A DNA stretch of 64,000 bases from Bacillota bacterium. Its GTDB lineage: Bacteria > Bacillota > Clostridia > Lachnospirales > Lachnospiraceae. The stretch covers positions 1 to 64,000 of the forward strand of contig JAEZFK010000011.1 of assembly GCA_023437715.1 (NCBI GenBank), in the 5' to 3' direction. Below are positions 14,809 to 24,799 of the stretch, in pieces (position 1 is the stretch's first letter; each line of letters starts with the position of its first letter). The notes under the pieces were generated by a model. The model was not told the origin of the DNA, ran no database searches, and worked only from the letters and a program-made list of their open reading frames with translations. A program made the position numbers and the translations under genes.

Positions 14809-15111
14809 TTATTTTCTAAATAAAGTGATGATTTATTGTGCGTTATTACATAACTGCTATGCAGAGGTATAGTAAATATGCTAAAAATTTTATGAATAAA
14901 GGTGTATGGATATGGCATATAGGTTAAAGGCGCATGGAACGTTATATTTGCAGAGAAAGCGGTCGATTTCGTGAAACCAGGGCCGAATCCAATGGTATCT
15001 GTCTTTTTATAGAAAGGCTGCGGGAGTTTAAAACCCGCAGCCTTCAGACAAGTCCCATTGATACAATGATAATGTAATGCATAAAAAGATTACTTCGTTT
15101 TCAATTCTTCT
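14809..15111. other. Intergenic region between the ROK unit and the YesMN unit
   Basis: About 300 bases separate the ROK promoter from the end of the response regulator gene. The only clear element is the hairpin at 15014-15044. No ORF with a ribosome binding site was found. Confidence 0.5.
15014..15044 (-). terminator. Strong hairpin terminator of the YesMN operon
   Basis: AAGGCTGCGGG (15014-15024) pairs perfectly with CCCGCAGCCTT (15034-15044). Read on the minus strand it follows the response-regulator stop by about 70 bases and continues into TTTCTATAAAAAG. It could work in either direction. Confidence 0.65.
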
Positions 15112-16653
15112 TCATAATCCAGCTTTGCACGAGGAATCAGTGCTGCCAGCCATACTATGCTCTTTACATCTTACAGAACGCATTTCCGATGGTGCAATTC
15201 CTGTGATTTTTTTTAATACCTTGCTAAAATAGTAAACGTCGTTAAATCCCAGGGATTCAGATATCTTTCGTAACGACAAATCTGGGAACTGAATGATCAG
15301 TTCCTTGGCTTTTTCTATTTTTAATCTTGTAAAGGATTCAATGGGAGTGATGCCGTTATACTTTTTGAAAATTCTGCACAAATATACTTTTGAAAGTCCC
15401 ATTTCCTCCTCTAAGGTCTGGAGTGTAACATTTGAAGATAAATTATTTTTAAAGTAAGCGAGTATTGTTTCAACCAAGTCCTCTCCGGTTTTTACTTCCG
15501 GTTCGCTGACCATAAACATTTGAATCAGAAGCTGGCAGAAGTTATCCGCAAACTCTGCGTGATTTGAGGAAAAAGAAATGATGTTCTCAAGAAAATAGTG
15601 GCTGTTAAAATCAAATTCTTTTTTCAGTAAAAATTTCTGCTTCAAAGAGTTCAGGAGAAATACCAGGTCATTCTTTTCGTCAACATAGAGCCGCTGTTTT
15701 TCGGACCAGGACAGAAACAGCCGCCGGATATTGGAACGAAGCAGGTCCGGCTGCTTCTGCTGGAGGAGCAGGGCGTACAGGTCTGCAATGCTGTTTATAT
15801 TCTCACCGGAAATATTCCCCTGGGGAAGGCTTGAGTATACACCGGTATGGCCGAAAACCATGTTGGCAATTGCGCCGTTGTAGCAGTGGCGCACGGAGAC
15901 GGCCAGAGCCTGTTTTTTCGTTACGGTATGAAAGATTGTAATGTATTGGTGAGACAGCTCCCGGAGATTTTCAGCAAGCTGCTGCAGGGAGGCCTCCAGG
16001 ATCTGGGCCTCGATATCCGAATAATTCAATAACATTACTTTTTCATTGGAGAAAAATCCGTCAAAGCAGTGAATGAATTGCTTTGAGTGGCGTTTGGGAA
16101 AGAGGCGCTCCATTTCATTGTTGGGAATGTACCTTACATTGGGATGGATCATATTTTCAACAGTGCTTAAAGGGTTGGCAATAATGATATAAATCACAAA
16201 AAAGGTATCCTGTCCCTTGGCTGCTTCAAAGGACAGGGAATCGTCTCCGATGAAAAAGGAAATGATATTTTTCCGCTGCTTTTTCACCCGTTTTTTGCAG
16301 CTGGCAAGGCAGCTTTTCAATTCCTCGGGATTTACCGGCTTCAGTAAATAATCTGCGACTCCCAGACGTACCGCCTGCTTTGCATAGTCAAATTCCTGAT
16401 AACCGCTGATGATGACGGGAAGTGCAGAGCAGCCTGCTTCCTTTAGCTTCTCAATCAGAGTCAGGCCGTCCATATCCGGCATGTGGATGTCTGTTATCAC
16501 GATATCGGGAGAGGCGTCAGGAAGCTGTTCCAGTGCGGAAAGCCCGTTGTCCGCAGTTCCCACAATTTCATAGTTTTCATTTAAATCGAGAATTTTCTGA
16601 TGCAAAACTTTAAGGGCATAAGCCTCATCCTCTACAAGAAAGATTGTGGTCAT
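15112..16653 (-). CDS. AraC-type response regulator (YesN family)
   Basis: This 513-residue protein pairs with the histidine kinase directly upstream. The receiver domain (1-120) has the acidic pair E-D-E near residue 8, the phosphorylation site in D-I-V-I-T-D-I-H-M-P (about residue 54) and the conserved Lys in Y-L-L-K-P-V. A central region of about 250 residues has no recognised domain, which is normal for YesN proteins. The C-terminal 100 residues form the double HTH of AraC regulators (L-S-K-V-Y-L-C-R-I-F-K-K-Y and S-L-G-F-N-D-V-Y-Y-F-S-K-V). GGAGG precedes ATG 16653, one base after the kinase stop. It likely activates the divergent carbohydrate genes. Confidence 0.9.
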   Translation of the reverse strand: MTTIFLVEDEAYALKVLHQKILDLNENYEIVGTADNGLSALEQLPDASPDIVITDIHMPDMDGLTLIEKLKEAGCSALPVIISGYQEFDYAKQAVRLGVADYLLKPVNPEELKSCLASCKKRVKKQRKNIISFFIGDDSLSFEAAKGQDTFFVIYIIIANPLSTVENMIHPNVRYIPNNEMERLFPKRHSKQFIHCFDGFFSNEKVMLLNYSDIEAQILEASLQQLAENLRELSHQYITIFHTVTKKQALAVSVRHCYNGAIANMVFGHTGVYSSLPQGNISGENINSIADLYALLLQQKQPDLLRSNIRRLFLSWSEKQRLYVDEKNDLVFLLNSLKQKFLLKKEFDFNSHYFLENIISFSSNHAEFADNFCQLLIQMFMVSEPEVKTGEDLVETILAYFKNNLSSNVTLQTLEEEMGLSKVYLCRIFKKYNGITPIESFTRLKIEKAKELIIQFPDLSLRKISESLGFNDVYYFSKVLKKITGIAPSEMRSVRCKEHSMAGSTDSSCKAGL

Positions 16654-16654
16654 G

Positions 16655-18424
16655 TCATACCTCCGTAATGACTGAAAGCTCAAGGTAGCCCCCGGAAGAA
16701 TCCGGGTTATTTCCGAAATCAATAGAAAAGGAATCCCCGTACATAATGCGGAAACGGATATAAATGTTTGTTAGGCCAAGATTTCCGATCTTTGTGTTGA
16801 CCACATCTCCATGGTCTGTCAGGGTGTCGTCGCATTCACTGAACTGACGGCGGATCATCTGCAGGGAATCTTCCGAAAAACCGCAGCCGTTATCCTTTAC
16901 GGTCAGTCGCCAGCCGTGCGGAATGGATTCGGTCACCACCTGAATTTTCAGCTCACGGATCTGAGAATGGAATCCATGCTTTACCGCATTTTCCACTAAA
17001 GGCTGAATTGTAAATTTTGGAAGAACAACAGACATCAGGGAAGGCTCTGCATGAATATGGATTTTCAGCTTTCCTTCATGTCTTTTTTCTATCAGGGCCA
17101 CATAATTGTCCAAATGCCCCAGCTCATCCTGAATGGTATACTCTCTCTTAGTGTAATCGGAAATGTAGCGCAGCATCTGGGAGAAACGGATGCAGAGAGT
17201 GGAAACCTCCTTATCCCCGTTCATGTAGCTTACGGATTCAATCATGGAGATTGTGTTATACAGTGTATGGGGGTTCATTTGTGCCTGTAAGGCCAGATAG
17301 CCTGCACGTTCCTCATTTGCCCTGGACTGAATGCTTTTAGTAATGGCTTCCTTTAACTGATCGAACATGGTGCGGAACGCCTGGTTTATTTTGTTGATTT
17401 CCACGATGTTGGAGGTGGTATTAAGGGTAACATTCATGTTGTCTAGGGTTACATGTCCCATTGCTTCGCTCAAATCGGTGAGAGGGGCCGCCAGCCGCTT
17501 TGTAACAATCCGGATGGTCAGCAGGGACAGCAGCGCCAGCAAAAGGAAGATGCCTCCGGTTAATAATATGATCTCAAGCCCGTAAGGAACAAATTCTGAT
17601 ACAGGGCAGTATACAACCGTAGTCCATCCTGAATATTTGGAAATATTATAAGAAACCTGCTGCTGTTCCAGGCGGAGGGAACCTGACTGCTTTCCGCTGC
17701 TGCATATGGTCTGATACATGCTGCTCAGCCTGGAATTGTCCTTCCCGGAATCTGCCGGATAGATGAAAGAACTTTCCGGAGAAAAGATGAGCACAGAGCC
17801 GGAGGCTTCCGTAAGCCTGCAGTACCCCTCCAGCTGGGAGTAGAGATTCTGCACTTCTACGAAGCCGTAATCCCGTTTTCCATCGGTTATGGTCCTTGCC
17901 ACGGAATACACCAATTGATGCTCGTCATCAAAGGTATCGCGGTGGGGAGGAATGAATACTTTTTTTCCGTTTGCCTTTAATATTTCCCCCTTCCATGGGT
18001 AGGAAGCGAGGGCAGACTTAATCAAATCAGGATTTTCACCTGTTTTTGCAAGGGTATAATAGGCAGAGTCATTGAAAGCAATGATCCGGTAGGTGGAAAA
18101 GAGGGGGGCGTCAAGAGCCACGAAGTTTTCTATGACCTGGTCACTGTAGTTTGCGCGGCCGGGAGAGGAATCGGTGTTCTCCATAATTTTCATAAAGGAT
18201 TTATTGAAAAGCAGCCCGTTGATGATGCGGTCCATCTCCTTTAAGGAGGCGTCGGTCTGTTCCTGAACCTTTAAGGAAAGCTGGGCCTGTATCTGAATGC
18301 TCCGATGGTACTGTTCCCGATAGAGAACGAGCAGGGAAACCGCAAAAAAAACGGTCAGAATCAGCAATAGTGTTACCGAGTAGGTCATAAACAGCTTTTT
18401 TATATAGTTTTGGTCTTTTTTCAT
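16655..18424 (-). CDS. YesM-type sensor histidine kinase
   Basis: The 589-residue kinase has an N-terminal transmembrane helix (about 15-37), an extracellular sensor region of about 250 residues, a second transmembrane helix (about 285-305), a HAMP-like linker, and a His-kinase domain of the YesM/LytS class. The phosphoacceptor motif reads Q-M-N-P-H-T-L-Y-N-T, with Thr where most YesM proteins have Phe. The ATPase part has V-E-N-A-V-K-H-G and D-N-G-C-G-F. ATG 18424 was chosen over the upstream ATG 18478 because the transmembrane segment follows at the usual distance and the promoter (18450-18478) overlaps the longer version. YesM kinases sense extracellular sugars, often through a binding protein; the divergent lipoprotein is a candidate partner. 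Confidence 0.9.
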   Translation of the reverse strand: MKKDQNYIKKLFMTYSVTLLLILTVFFAVSLLVLYREQYHRSIQIQAQLSLKVQEQTDASLKEMDRIINGLLFNKSFMKIMENTDSSPGRANYSDQVIENFVALDAPLFSTYRIIAFNDSAYYTLAKTGENPDLIKSALASYPWKGEILKANGKKVFIPPHRDTFDDEHQLVYSVARTITDGKRDYGFVEVQNLYSQLEGYCRLTEASGSVLIFSPESSFIYPADSGKDNSRLSSMYQTICSSGKQSGSLRLEQQQVSYNISKYSGWTTVVYCPVSEFVPYGLEIILLTGGIFLLLALLSLLTIRIVTKRLAAPLTDLSEAMGHVTLDNMNVTLNTTSNIVEINKINQAFRTMFDQLKEAITKSIQSRANEERAGYLALQAQMNPHTLYNTISMIESVSYMNGDKEVSTLCIRFSQMLRYISDYTKREYTIQDELGHLDNYVALIEKRHEGKLKIHIHAEPSLMSVVLPKFTIQPLVENAVKHGFHSQIRELKIQVVTESIPHGWRLTVKDNGCGFSEDSLQMIRRQFSECDDTLTDHGDVVNTKIGNLGLTNIYIRFRIMYGDSFSIDFGNNPDSSGGYLELSVITEV

Positions 18425-18449
18425 AAAAACACCGCCTTTATCTGTGAAA

Positions 18450-18478
18450 AGTGTAGCATAAGGCCTGTCAGAATGCAA
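18450..18478 (-). promoter_or_regulatory. Promoter of the YesMN operon
   Basis: On the minus strand, TTGCAT (18473-18478), a 17-base spacer and TACACT (18450-18455) form a plausible sigma-A promoter. The predicted start of transcription falls about 20 bases before ATG 18424, which supports that start codon. Confidence 0.6.
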
Positions 18479-18540
18479 TGTTTTGGCGGGCCTTTCCCGG
18501 GCAGTTTAAAATATTACATTATCCGGTTTACGATTTTCTT

Positions 18541-18569
18541 TTGCCCCCTGTATATAATTGCATTATAAT
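18541..18569 (+). promoter_or_regulatory. Promoter of the solute-binding protein gene, divergent from YesMN
   Basis: TTGCCC (18541-18546), 17 bases, TATAAT (18564-18569). The -10 box matches consensus and the -35 box is weak, as expected for an activator-dependent promoter. A second TATAAT lies at 18553-18558. The response regulator next door is the likely activator. Confidence 0.65.
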
Positions 18570-18600
18570 AGTTACTAAAGCTATGAGGGAGGGGAGAAAA

Positions 18601-19875
18601 ATGAAAAACGGGTTAATGAGGCTTCTTGCGGGTTTGGGGGTCTGCCTGATACTTACCGGGTGCGGGAGCGTAAATAAGGCGGAAACAAAGGATGGGACTG
18701 TAAATGAGCCGGTGGTGCTGACATTTATGATGCCCCAGTCTCATGATAAGGACTTTTTACAGGAACTGTTGCGGGAATATGAAAAAGAGAATCCCGGATG
18801 CCGGATCGAGGTACAGAGAATCCCGGATAATCAATGGATTGACCTTGTGAAATCAAAGGCGGCTGTGGGGGAAATGCCGGATATGATACGGATTGACAGG
18901 GGCCTGCTGGAGGAAATCGGTACCGATCATTTTGTGGAATTTGATGAAAAGGAATCATGGTACGGCCGGATTATTGAGGAGCAGAGAGTGAATAAGGAAA
19001 TCGGAGGCCGTCTGTATGGCCTGCCGGTGGGCTCTGGCAGCAGCGTGGGGGTTATCTATAATCCTGAGATTTTCAAACAGCTGAATCTTTCCATTCCCCA
19101 TAATATGGAAGAGTTTCGCGGGGTCTGTGAAAGCATTCAAAAGGAAGAGATCATTCCTCTGTATGCTTCTGATAAGGATTCCTGGACCACACCGCTGTTT
19201 TTTTGCTGTATGGCGGTTCAGCTGACGGAAAACCATCTGTGGGAACGCCTGGCAGGCAATCAGATAAAATGGTCGGATGTTCCTGCGTTTGAAACCATGC
19301 TTTATGATATAAAGGCCCTTCGGGAGGATGGATATACAAACGCGGATTATCTGGATGCCACTTATGATGGAGCGGTGGACGCCTTTGCGTCGGGAAAGGC
19401 GGCCATGTATGTATCGGGCCAGTTTTTCATCCAGGATGTTCTGAAGAAGAATCCGGAGAGGGAGGTTATGATGATGCCGGTTCCATATGATAACAGGGAT
19501 CTTCTGACGGTTGTCAGCGGACCGGGAATGTTTGCGGTATCAAAGGATTCCGAGCATATTGAAGAGGCAAGGCGTTTTTTGGAGTGGTTTTCCGCGCCGC
19601 AGCATATGGATGTATTTAATAAGGGCTGGAGCCATATGCCGGTATTTCAGGATCAGAAGCTGGTTCTAAACAGCTGGCAGCAGCTTTTATATGATAATTA
19701 CATTGCGAAGAACAAAACGGTCCTTGAGATTGATGAGCAGTTAAGCGGAATTAATATGAATGAATTCCGGAATAACCAGCGTGAGATGATGGCGGGACGG
19801 ATGACGGCCAGGCAGGTGCTGGAGGAATGGGACCGTGATTATGAGGAGCAGATGAATTTTAAGGAAAACAAATAG
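18601..19875 (+). CDS. Extracellular solute-binding lipoprotein (family 1, sugar ABC type)
   Basis: The 424-residue protein has a lipoprotein signal peptide ending I-L-T-G-C-G-S (Cys near residue 21) and then a family-1 binding domain: LTFMMPQSHDKDFLQELLREYE at the start, PDMIRIDRG near 95, and SGKAAMYVSGQFF near 270, all typical of oligosaccharide-binding proteins of CUT1 importers. GAGGGGAG precedes the ATG. It is divergent from the YesM kinase and has its own terminator, so it may be expressed alone as a sensor accessory. No permease follows directly; the closest are those at 28289-30067, which have a second binding protein. Confidence 0.88.
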   Translation: MKNGLMRLLAGLGVCLILTGCGSVNKAETKDGTVNEPVVLTFMMPQSHDKDFLQELLREYEKENPGCRIEVQRIPDNQWIDLVKSKAAVGEMPDMIRIDRGLLEEIGTDHFVEFDEKESWYGRIIEEQRVNKEIGGRLYGLPVGSGSSVGVIYNPEIFKQLNLSIPHNMEEFRGVCESIQKEEIIPLYASDKDSWTTPLFFCCMAVQLTENHLWERLAGNQIKWSDVPAFETMLYDIKALREDGYTNADYLDATYDGAVDAFASGKAAMYVSGQFFIQDVLKKNPEREVMMMPVPYDNRDLLTVVSGPGMFAVSKDSEHIEEARRFLEWFSAPQHMDVFNKGWSHMPVFQDQKLVLNSWQQLLYDNYIAKNKTVLEIDEQLSGINMNEFRNNQREMMAGRMTARQVLEEWDRDYEEQMNFKENK

Positions 19876-19899
19876 ATGTCCCGGAGTACAGGGGAAAGG

Positions 19900-19935
19900 T
19901 GCGGCAGGCCATATGCTTGCCGCATCTTTTATTTT
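19900..19935 (+). terminator. Terminator after the first solute-binding protein
   Basis: TGCGGCA (19900-19906) pairs with TGCCGCA (19918-19924), extended by GC/GC inside, and is followed by TCTTTTATTTT. It begins 25 bases after the stop codon. Confidence 0.87.
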
Positions 19936-20041
19936 GTCCGGGCGGCGGGGCAGCGGGTATAATGATTTTCCCCGGAGGCCGATGAAATATTTTACATTGC
20001 AGCAGTACAGGATATTGCATTTTGAATTTTTTGTTTTCCGC

Positions 20042-20047
20042 TATACT
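20042..20047 (+). promoter_or_regulatory. Candidate -10 box for the lyase gene
   Basis: TATACT at 20042-20047 lies 32 bases before the lyase ATG. The expected -35 region is T-rich and has no good match, so this promoter, if real, would need an activator. Confidence 0.4.
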
Positions 20048-20079
20048 GAGGTTGATGAGAAGCAAAGGAGAGCCATTAC

Positions 20080-22109
20080 ATGGAAAACAGGAAAAAGGAA
20101 GCGTTCTATTACAGAATTCGTCTCATGTTTGGGACAGAGGGCATGGAAAGGGCAGCGGCGTACTGCCGGGAAAACTGGCCGGAGGAAACGGCCCATGTAA
20201 TAAAAACGGCTGAGGATGCGTGCCGCAATATATTTTTATTTGACTTTCCGTGGGATATGGAAAGGACCTATGAGCCGGCGGCCTTTGGGGAGAAAATTGA
20301 CTGGAGCCTGATTCCGTCCGGGGACAGGGAGTTTTTGTGGCAGTTTAACCGGCACCGTTTTCTTCTCTGCCTTGGTCAGGCATACCGTCTCACCGGGAAA
20401 GAAGAGTATGCCTTTCATTACGTCAGGCTTATGAGGGACTGGATCGAAAGAGCTGAACCGGGGGACAACATTGATTTGGGGCCGTGGCGCACGCTGGAGA
20501 CAGGAATCCGTGGGGAAAACTGGCTTAGATCCCTGGCCTTGATAGGAGAAAGCCCATACGCTGATGAGAAGTTTATGGAAGAAGTGGAGCAATGTCTTGA
20601 AAAACACGGGGAGCGTCTGCTGAAGCACTTTCAAAAGCATAAGTACATCAGTAACTGGGGCGTCCTGGAAAGCAGCGGGCTGCTTCTGATTTCCCTTGTC
20701 ATGCCGGAAGGCAGCGCAAAGAAAAAGGAATATGAAGAGACGGCATTAAAGCGCCTGGAACAGGCGGCGGCCATACAGGTTCTTGCAGACGGCACTCAGT
20801 GGGAGCAGTCCCCTATGTACCATAACGAGGTTTATCACTGCTTTTTGAATACGTATTATATGGAATCCGCGGGGGTATCCGGATGCCTGAGATAATCGGG
20901 GAAACCGTCAGGAAGATGGCCTATGTCAACGGTATCTGGAAGAAGCCGGATCACACCCAGTTTGCACAGGGGGACAGTGATGCTTCGGATTTGAGAGACC
21001 AGATTACCGCGGGGGCCATTGTCTTAAAGGACCCGGTGCTCAAATTCTGGGGTTATGAAAAGGCGGATTATGAAAGCGCCTGGCAGTTTGGGCTTGAGGA
21101 ATGTAACGGGTATGAAGCCATGAAGAAGGAATCCCCGTCCTTCACATCGGCGGAGCTGCCCTTCAGCGGAAATTATTATTTTCGAAGCGGTTGGCAGGAG
21201 AAAGACAATCTTCTCCACTTTCATTGCGGAGAGACAGGAGGCGGCCACGGCCATGCGGATAAGCTTCATGTGGATCTGGTTATTAACGGTGAAGATATTC
21301 TGGTAGATTCGGGAAGATATACCTATGTGGACGGACCGGACCGGTTTGCTTTTAAAGAGCCGGGAGCCCATAACGTGTCTCTGGTAGACGGAGAACCCTA
21401 CAGCCGGTGTGAAACGTCCTGGATTTATGAAAAGCTGGGTACCTGCTTTAAGCAGCAGTATTATGAGGGACGTTTGGGGGCATTTATTGAGGGCAGCCAT
21501 ATAGGGTACCTTGACCGCGGAGTGGTGGTGAACCGGAAGGTCGTTTGGATTAAGCCGGGGCTGTACATTCTTGTGGACGATTTTTACGGCACGGGAACTC
21601 ACAGGATGGAAAGCCTGTATCATTTTTCAAGGCATGGAGAGGTGAGCCGGGGGGAGAATGGCGTCATATTTGAGGGAAAGGAAACAAAGGCGTTTCTCCA
21701 GCTTGTACGGGAAGAGGATGAGCTGGAGCTTTATGAAACAGAGCAGTCCTGCCATTACAATGAAAAGTCCGGAAATACAACCTGCAGGGCGGTCAGCACA
21801 GCAGAGGCTTTCTTTGGCAGAATCGCCGTGATAAACGGAGGTCCTAAGGAAACGGCAGAGCCGGTCCGGGTGGAAAGCCTTGGACTGTGGTCGGTGATTC
21901 ATGAAAAAACACTGGACCGGAAAGCGGCGGAGGCCTTGAAGATTGTGGAAAAGGACAAGGAATACGTTTTATTTCTCACCCACAGGGAGGTGCTCACACC
22001 TACTGATATTTTCCAATATGAAAATTGCCTTGGCTATGGAAAAGCGGTGCTTTTTGACCGGACGGAGGAAAAGAGAGACGTAATTACCGGAGAAATTCTG
22101 GCATGGTAG
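20080..22109 (+). pseudogene. Heparinase II/III-like polysaccharide lyase, interrupted by a frameshift
   Basis: Two frames together give a protein of about 675 residues, the usual length for intracellular heparinase II/III-family lyases. The first (20080-20895) carries the alpha-barrel with W-E-Q-S-P-M-Y-H-N-E-V, which includes the catalytic-type Tyr. The second (ending at 22109) carries the beta-sandwich with GGGHGHADKLHVDL, the metal-binding His region. Restoring one G in the run at 20877-20881 would join them as E-S-A-G-G-I-R-M-P-E. No signal peptide is present, so the enzyme would act on imported oligosaccharides. AAGGAG precedes the ATG. A sequencing error in the G run, phase variation and true inactivation are all possible. 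Confidence 0.85.
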
Positions 22110-22154
22110 GGGAAAAAACGGATACGGAATTTCAAATTTCAGAAAGGATTTTAT

Positions 22155-23274
22155 ATGAACAGAGAAAAGGCGGCAAGGGCTTTTCAGAGAGCCATGGAGA
22201 TTACAAGGAAGCATCAGGGCGAATTTCTGGAGGGATTTCCGGCCCCGGCCAGTGAACATAACTGGTATCCGGTCATTGAAAATAATGACTGGACTGCGGG
22301 CTTTTATACAGGGCTGATGTGGATGTTTTATGAGGTGGGAAAGGATGAAGGCTTCCGGGAGGCGGCAGAAAGGCAGGTCAAAAGCTTTCGAAAGCGGATT
22401 GAGGAACGGGATTGTGGTGGATCACCATGATATGGGCTTTATTTATACGCCTTCCTGTACGGCGGCCTGGAAGCTGACCCGGGATTCCTTTGCCAGAGAA
22501 ACAGCCCTTCTGGCTGCGGATAACTTAAAGGCCAGGTTTCAGGAAAAGGGAAAATTCATTCAGGCATGGGGACAGTTAAATGATGCCGGGGAATACCGGC
22601 TGATTATTGACTGCCTGTTAAACCTCCCTCTTCTCTGCTGGGCGTCCCGGGAAACAGGGGATGGGTCCTATGAGAAAACTGCCCTGGAGCATTTAGAAAC
22701 GGCGCGCAGGGTGCTGATCCGTGACGATTATTCCACCTATCATACATATTATTTTGACCCGGAGACGGGAGAGCCTGCATATGGGGCCACAAAGCAGGGG
22801 TATTCCGATGAATCGGCCTGGTCCAGGGGGCAGGCATGGGGAGTTTACGGCCTGGCCTTAAATTATCCTCATTGCAGAAAACCGGAAATGGCGGCGCAGT
22901 GGAAAGGAGTGACGGATTACTTCCTTTCTCATCTGCCGGAGGATTCAGCGGCCTATTGGGATTTCTATTTCATGTCCGGGGACGAACCAAGGGATATCTC
23001 TGCGTCGGCAATCGCGGTCTGCGGAATCCTGGAAGCATACAGGCAGGGAATGTGTGACGAAAGCTATAAAGAGAAAGCGGAGGAAATCCTGGAAAGTCTG
23101 ATTGATCATTACGCGGCGCTTCCGGAGGATGATGGAAACGGCCTTCTGAAGCATTCAACCTATGGCCGTCTTTTGGGAGAGGGAATCGACGAATACTGCC
23201 TGTGGGGAGATTATTTTTATGTAGAGGCTCTGATGCGGGTGATGAATCCGGGCTGGGAGCCTTACTGGCAGTAG
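22155..23274 (+). pseudogene. GH88 unsaturated glucuronyl hydrolase, interrupted by a frameshift
   Basis: The first frame (22155-22430) contains ENNDWTAGFYTGLMWMFYE, and the second (to 23274) contains V-V-D-H-H-D-M-G-F-I-Y, S-R-G-Q-A-W-G-V-Y-G and CLWGDYFYVEALMRVMNP. All are hallmarks of GH88 enzymes that hydrate and release the unsaturated uronic acid left by lyases. The catalytic-type Asp residues are both present. Removing one G from CGGG near 22408 restores E-E-R-I-V-V-D-H-H-D across the break. AGAAAGGA precedes the ATG. Together with the upstream lyase it forms the classic pair for breaking down uronic-acid polysaccharides. Confidence 0.85.
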
Positions 23275-23303
23275 ACAAATGGATATGGACAGGAGAAACG
23301 CAT

Positions 23304-23624
23304 ATGAGAGTGTTAGAAACGGAATTATTAAAGAGGTTTGCAAGGACCTGCCACGAAGGATGGAAGCAGGGCTGGCATGAAAGAAATGGCGGCAACATGA
23401 GCTACCGCATGAAAAAAGAGGAGGTGGAGCTGTGCCGTGAGGATTTCCATGAGCCGGAACAATGGAGTCCGATAGGCACCTGTGCAGCCAACCTGGCGGG
23501 AGAGTATTTCATGGTAACCGGCAGCGGAAAGTACTTCCAGAATATTCTGGAATACCCGGAGCAGATGGTCTGCATTCTGGAAATCAATGAAACCGGGGAT
23601 TTCACCGGTTTCCATTGGAATTGA
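23304..23624 (+). pseudogene. rhaD: Rhamnulose-1-phosphate aldolase, N-terminal fragment
   Basis: The 106-residue product matches only the first 100 or so residues of the class II aldolase RhaD (normally about 275): G-W-H-E-R-N-G-G-N-M-S-Y-R near residue 24-36 and F-M-V-T-G-S-G-K-Y-F-Q-N near 72-83. The zinc-binding His residues and the C-terminal half are missing. Similarity ends at about 23600, where the sequence continues as the interior of a sugar kinase in another frame. AGGAGAAACG precedes the ATG. It is a deletion remnant and should be inactive. Confidence 0.83.
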
Positions 23625-24798
23625 TACCTGGGGAGTGGATTTCGTCCTTCTTGACAAGGAGGGAAAACGGCTGGGAGAGGCGGTTTCTTACCGGGATGGC
23701 TGGACGAAAGGCATGGAGGAGGAAGTAAAAGCGCTGATTTCCGATAAAGAGCTCTACAAAATTACCGGGATTCAAAAGCAGTCCTATAATACAATTTATC
23801 AGCTGATGGCTTTGAAAAAATATCAGCCCCAGCTGTTTGAGGAGGCGGAGGACCTTTTGATGCTGCCTGATTATTTTCACTATTTACTGACGGGAATCAG
23901 GCGGCAGGAATACACCGATGCATCTACCACAGGACTTTTAAATGCCGGGCGGAGGGAATGGGACCGGGACTTGATCGAAAGGCTGGGCCTGCCCCAGAGG
24001 CTGTTTCACGAAAAGCTGGCTGAACCGGGAGAGGTGCTGGGACCGTTGACTTCCGGTACTGCCCGGAGGGTGGGATTTCAGACAAAGGTTATTCTTCCTG
24101 CCTCCCATGATACGGCCAGTGCATTTTTGGCGGTTCCGGCGGGGGATGAAACAAGCGTTTATATCAGCAGCGGGACATGGAGCCTTCTCGGAATTGAAAA
24201 TGGAGAGCCTGTCATCACGGAAGGAGGCAGAAAGGCTAATTTCACCAATGAGGGAGGCTACCCGCATCGTTACCGGTACTTAAAAAATATTGCGGGCCTG
24301 TGGATGATTCAGAATATCAGGAAGGAATTAGCTCCGGACATGGACTTTGCAGAGATGGAGGAAATAGCCGGAAGATCCGCCGGATTTCAGGGAGAGGTCG
24401 ATGCAGAGGATGAAAGATTTTTTGCGCCTGCAAGTATGAGCGGTGAGATTCGCGCTTACTGTCGGGAAAAGGGATTATATGTGCCCCAGACATTGGGCGA
24501 GATGGTTACGGCGGTATACCGGGGATTGGCTTCCTGCTATGATAGGAAAATCCGGGAACTGGAAGAGCTGACCGGAAAAAAATTTACCGGCCTGCATATT
24601 GTCGGAGGGGGCAGTCAGGCCGCTTATTTAAATGAGCTGACGGCAAAACGGACAGGGCTTCCTGTTTATGCGGGACCGGCAGAGGGGACGGCGCTCGGAA
24701 ATCTGATGGTACAGTGGATTGCGGAAGGGGAGTTTAATGACCTGGCGGATGCAAGGGCGTCTGTCAGGGAGAGCTTTTCTATAAAAGTGATTAAATGA
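23587..24798 (+). pseudogene. rhaB: Rhamnulokinase-family sugar kinase lacking its N terminus
   Basis: The frame encodes about 400 residues of a FGGY-family kinase beginning at P-V-S-I-G-I-D-T-W-G-V-D-F, which in intact RhaB lies around residue 70. The first phosphate-binding loop (D-x-G-A-S-S-G-R) is therefore lost. Later motifs are intact: H-D-T-A-S-A near residue 175, ISSGTWSLLGIE near 195 and HIVGGGSQAAYLNELTAKRTG near 335. An ATG at 23587 could start a truncated protein, but it would lack part of the ATP site. Together with the RhaD fragment it shows that one deletion removed the end of rhaD and the start of rhaB. Confidence 0.83.
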
Positions 24799-24799
24799 G

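Noticed and set aside
15090..15170. Short minus-strand peptide reading A-L-I-P-R-A-K-L-D-Y-E-E-E-L-K-T-K after the response regulator
   Set aside because: It looks like a protein tail, but it is only 26 codons between two stops and has no start. It was judged chance or an unrecognisable remnant.
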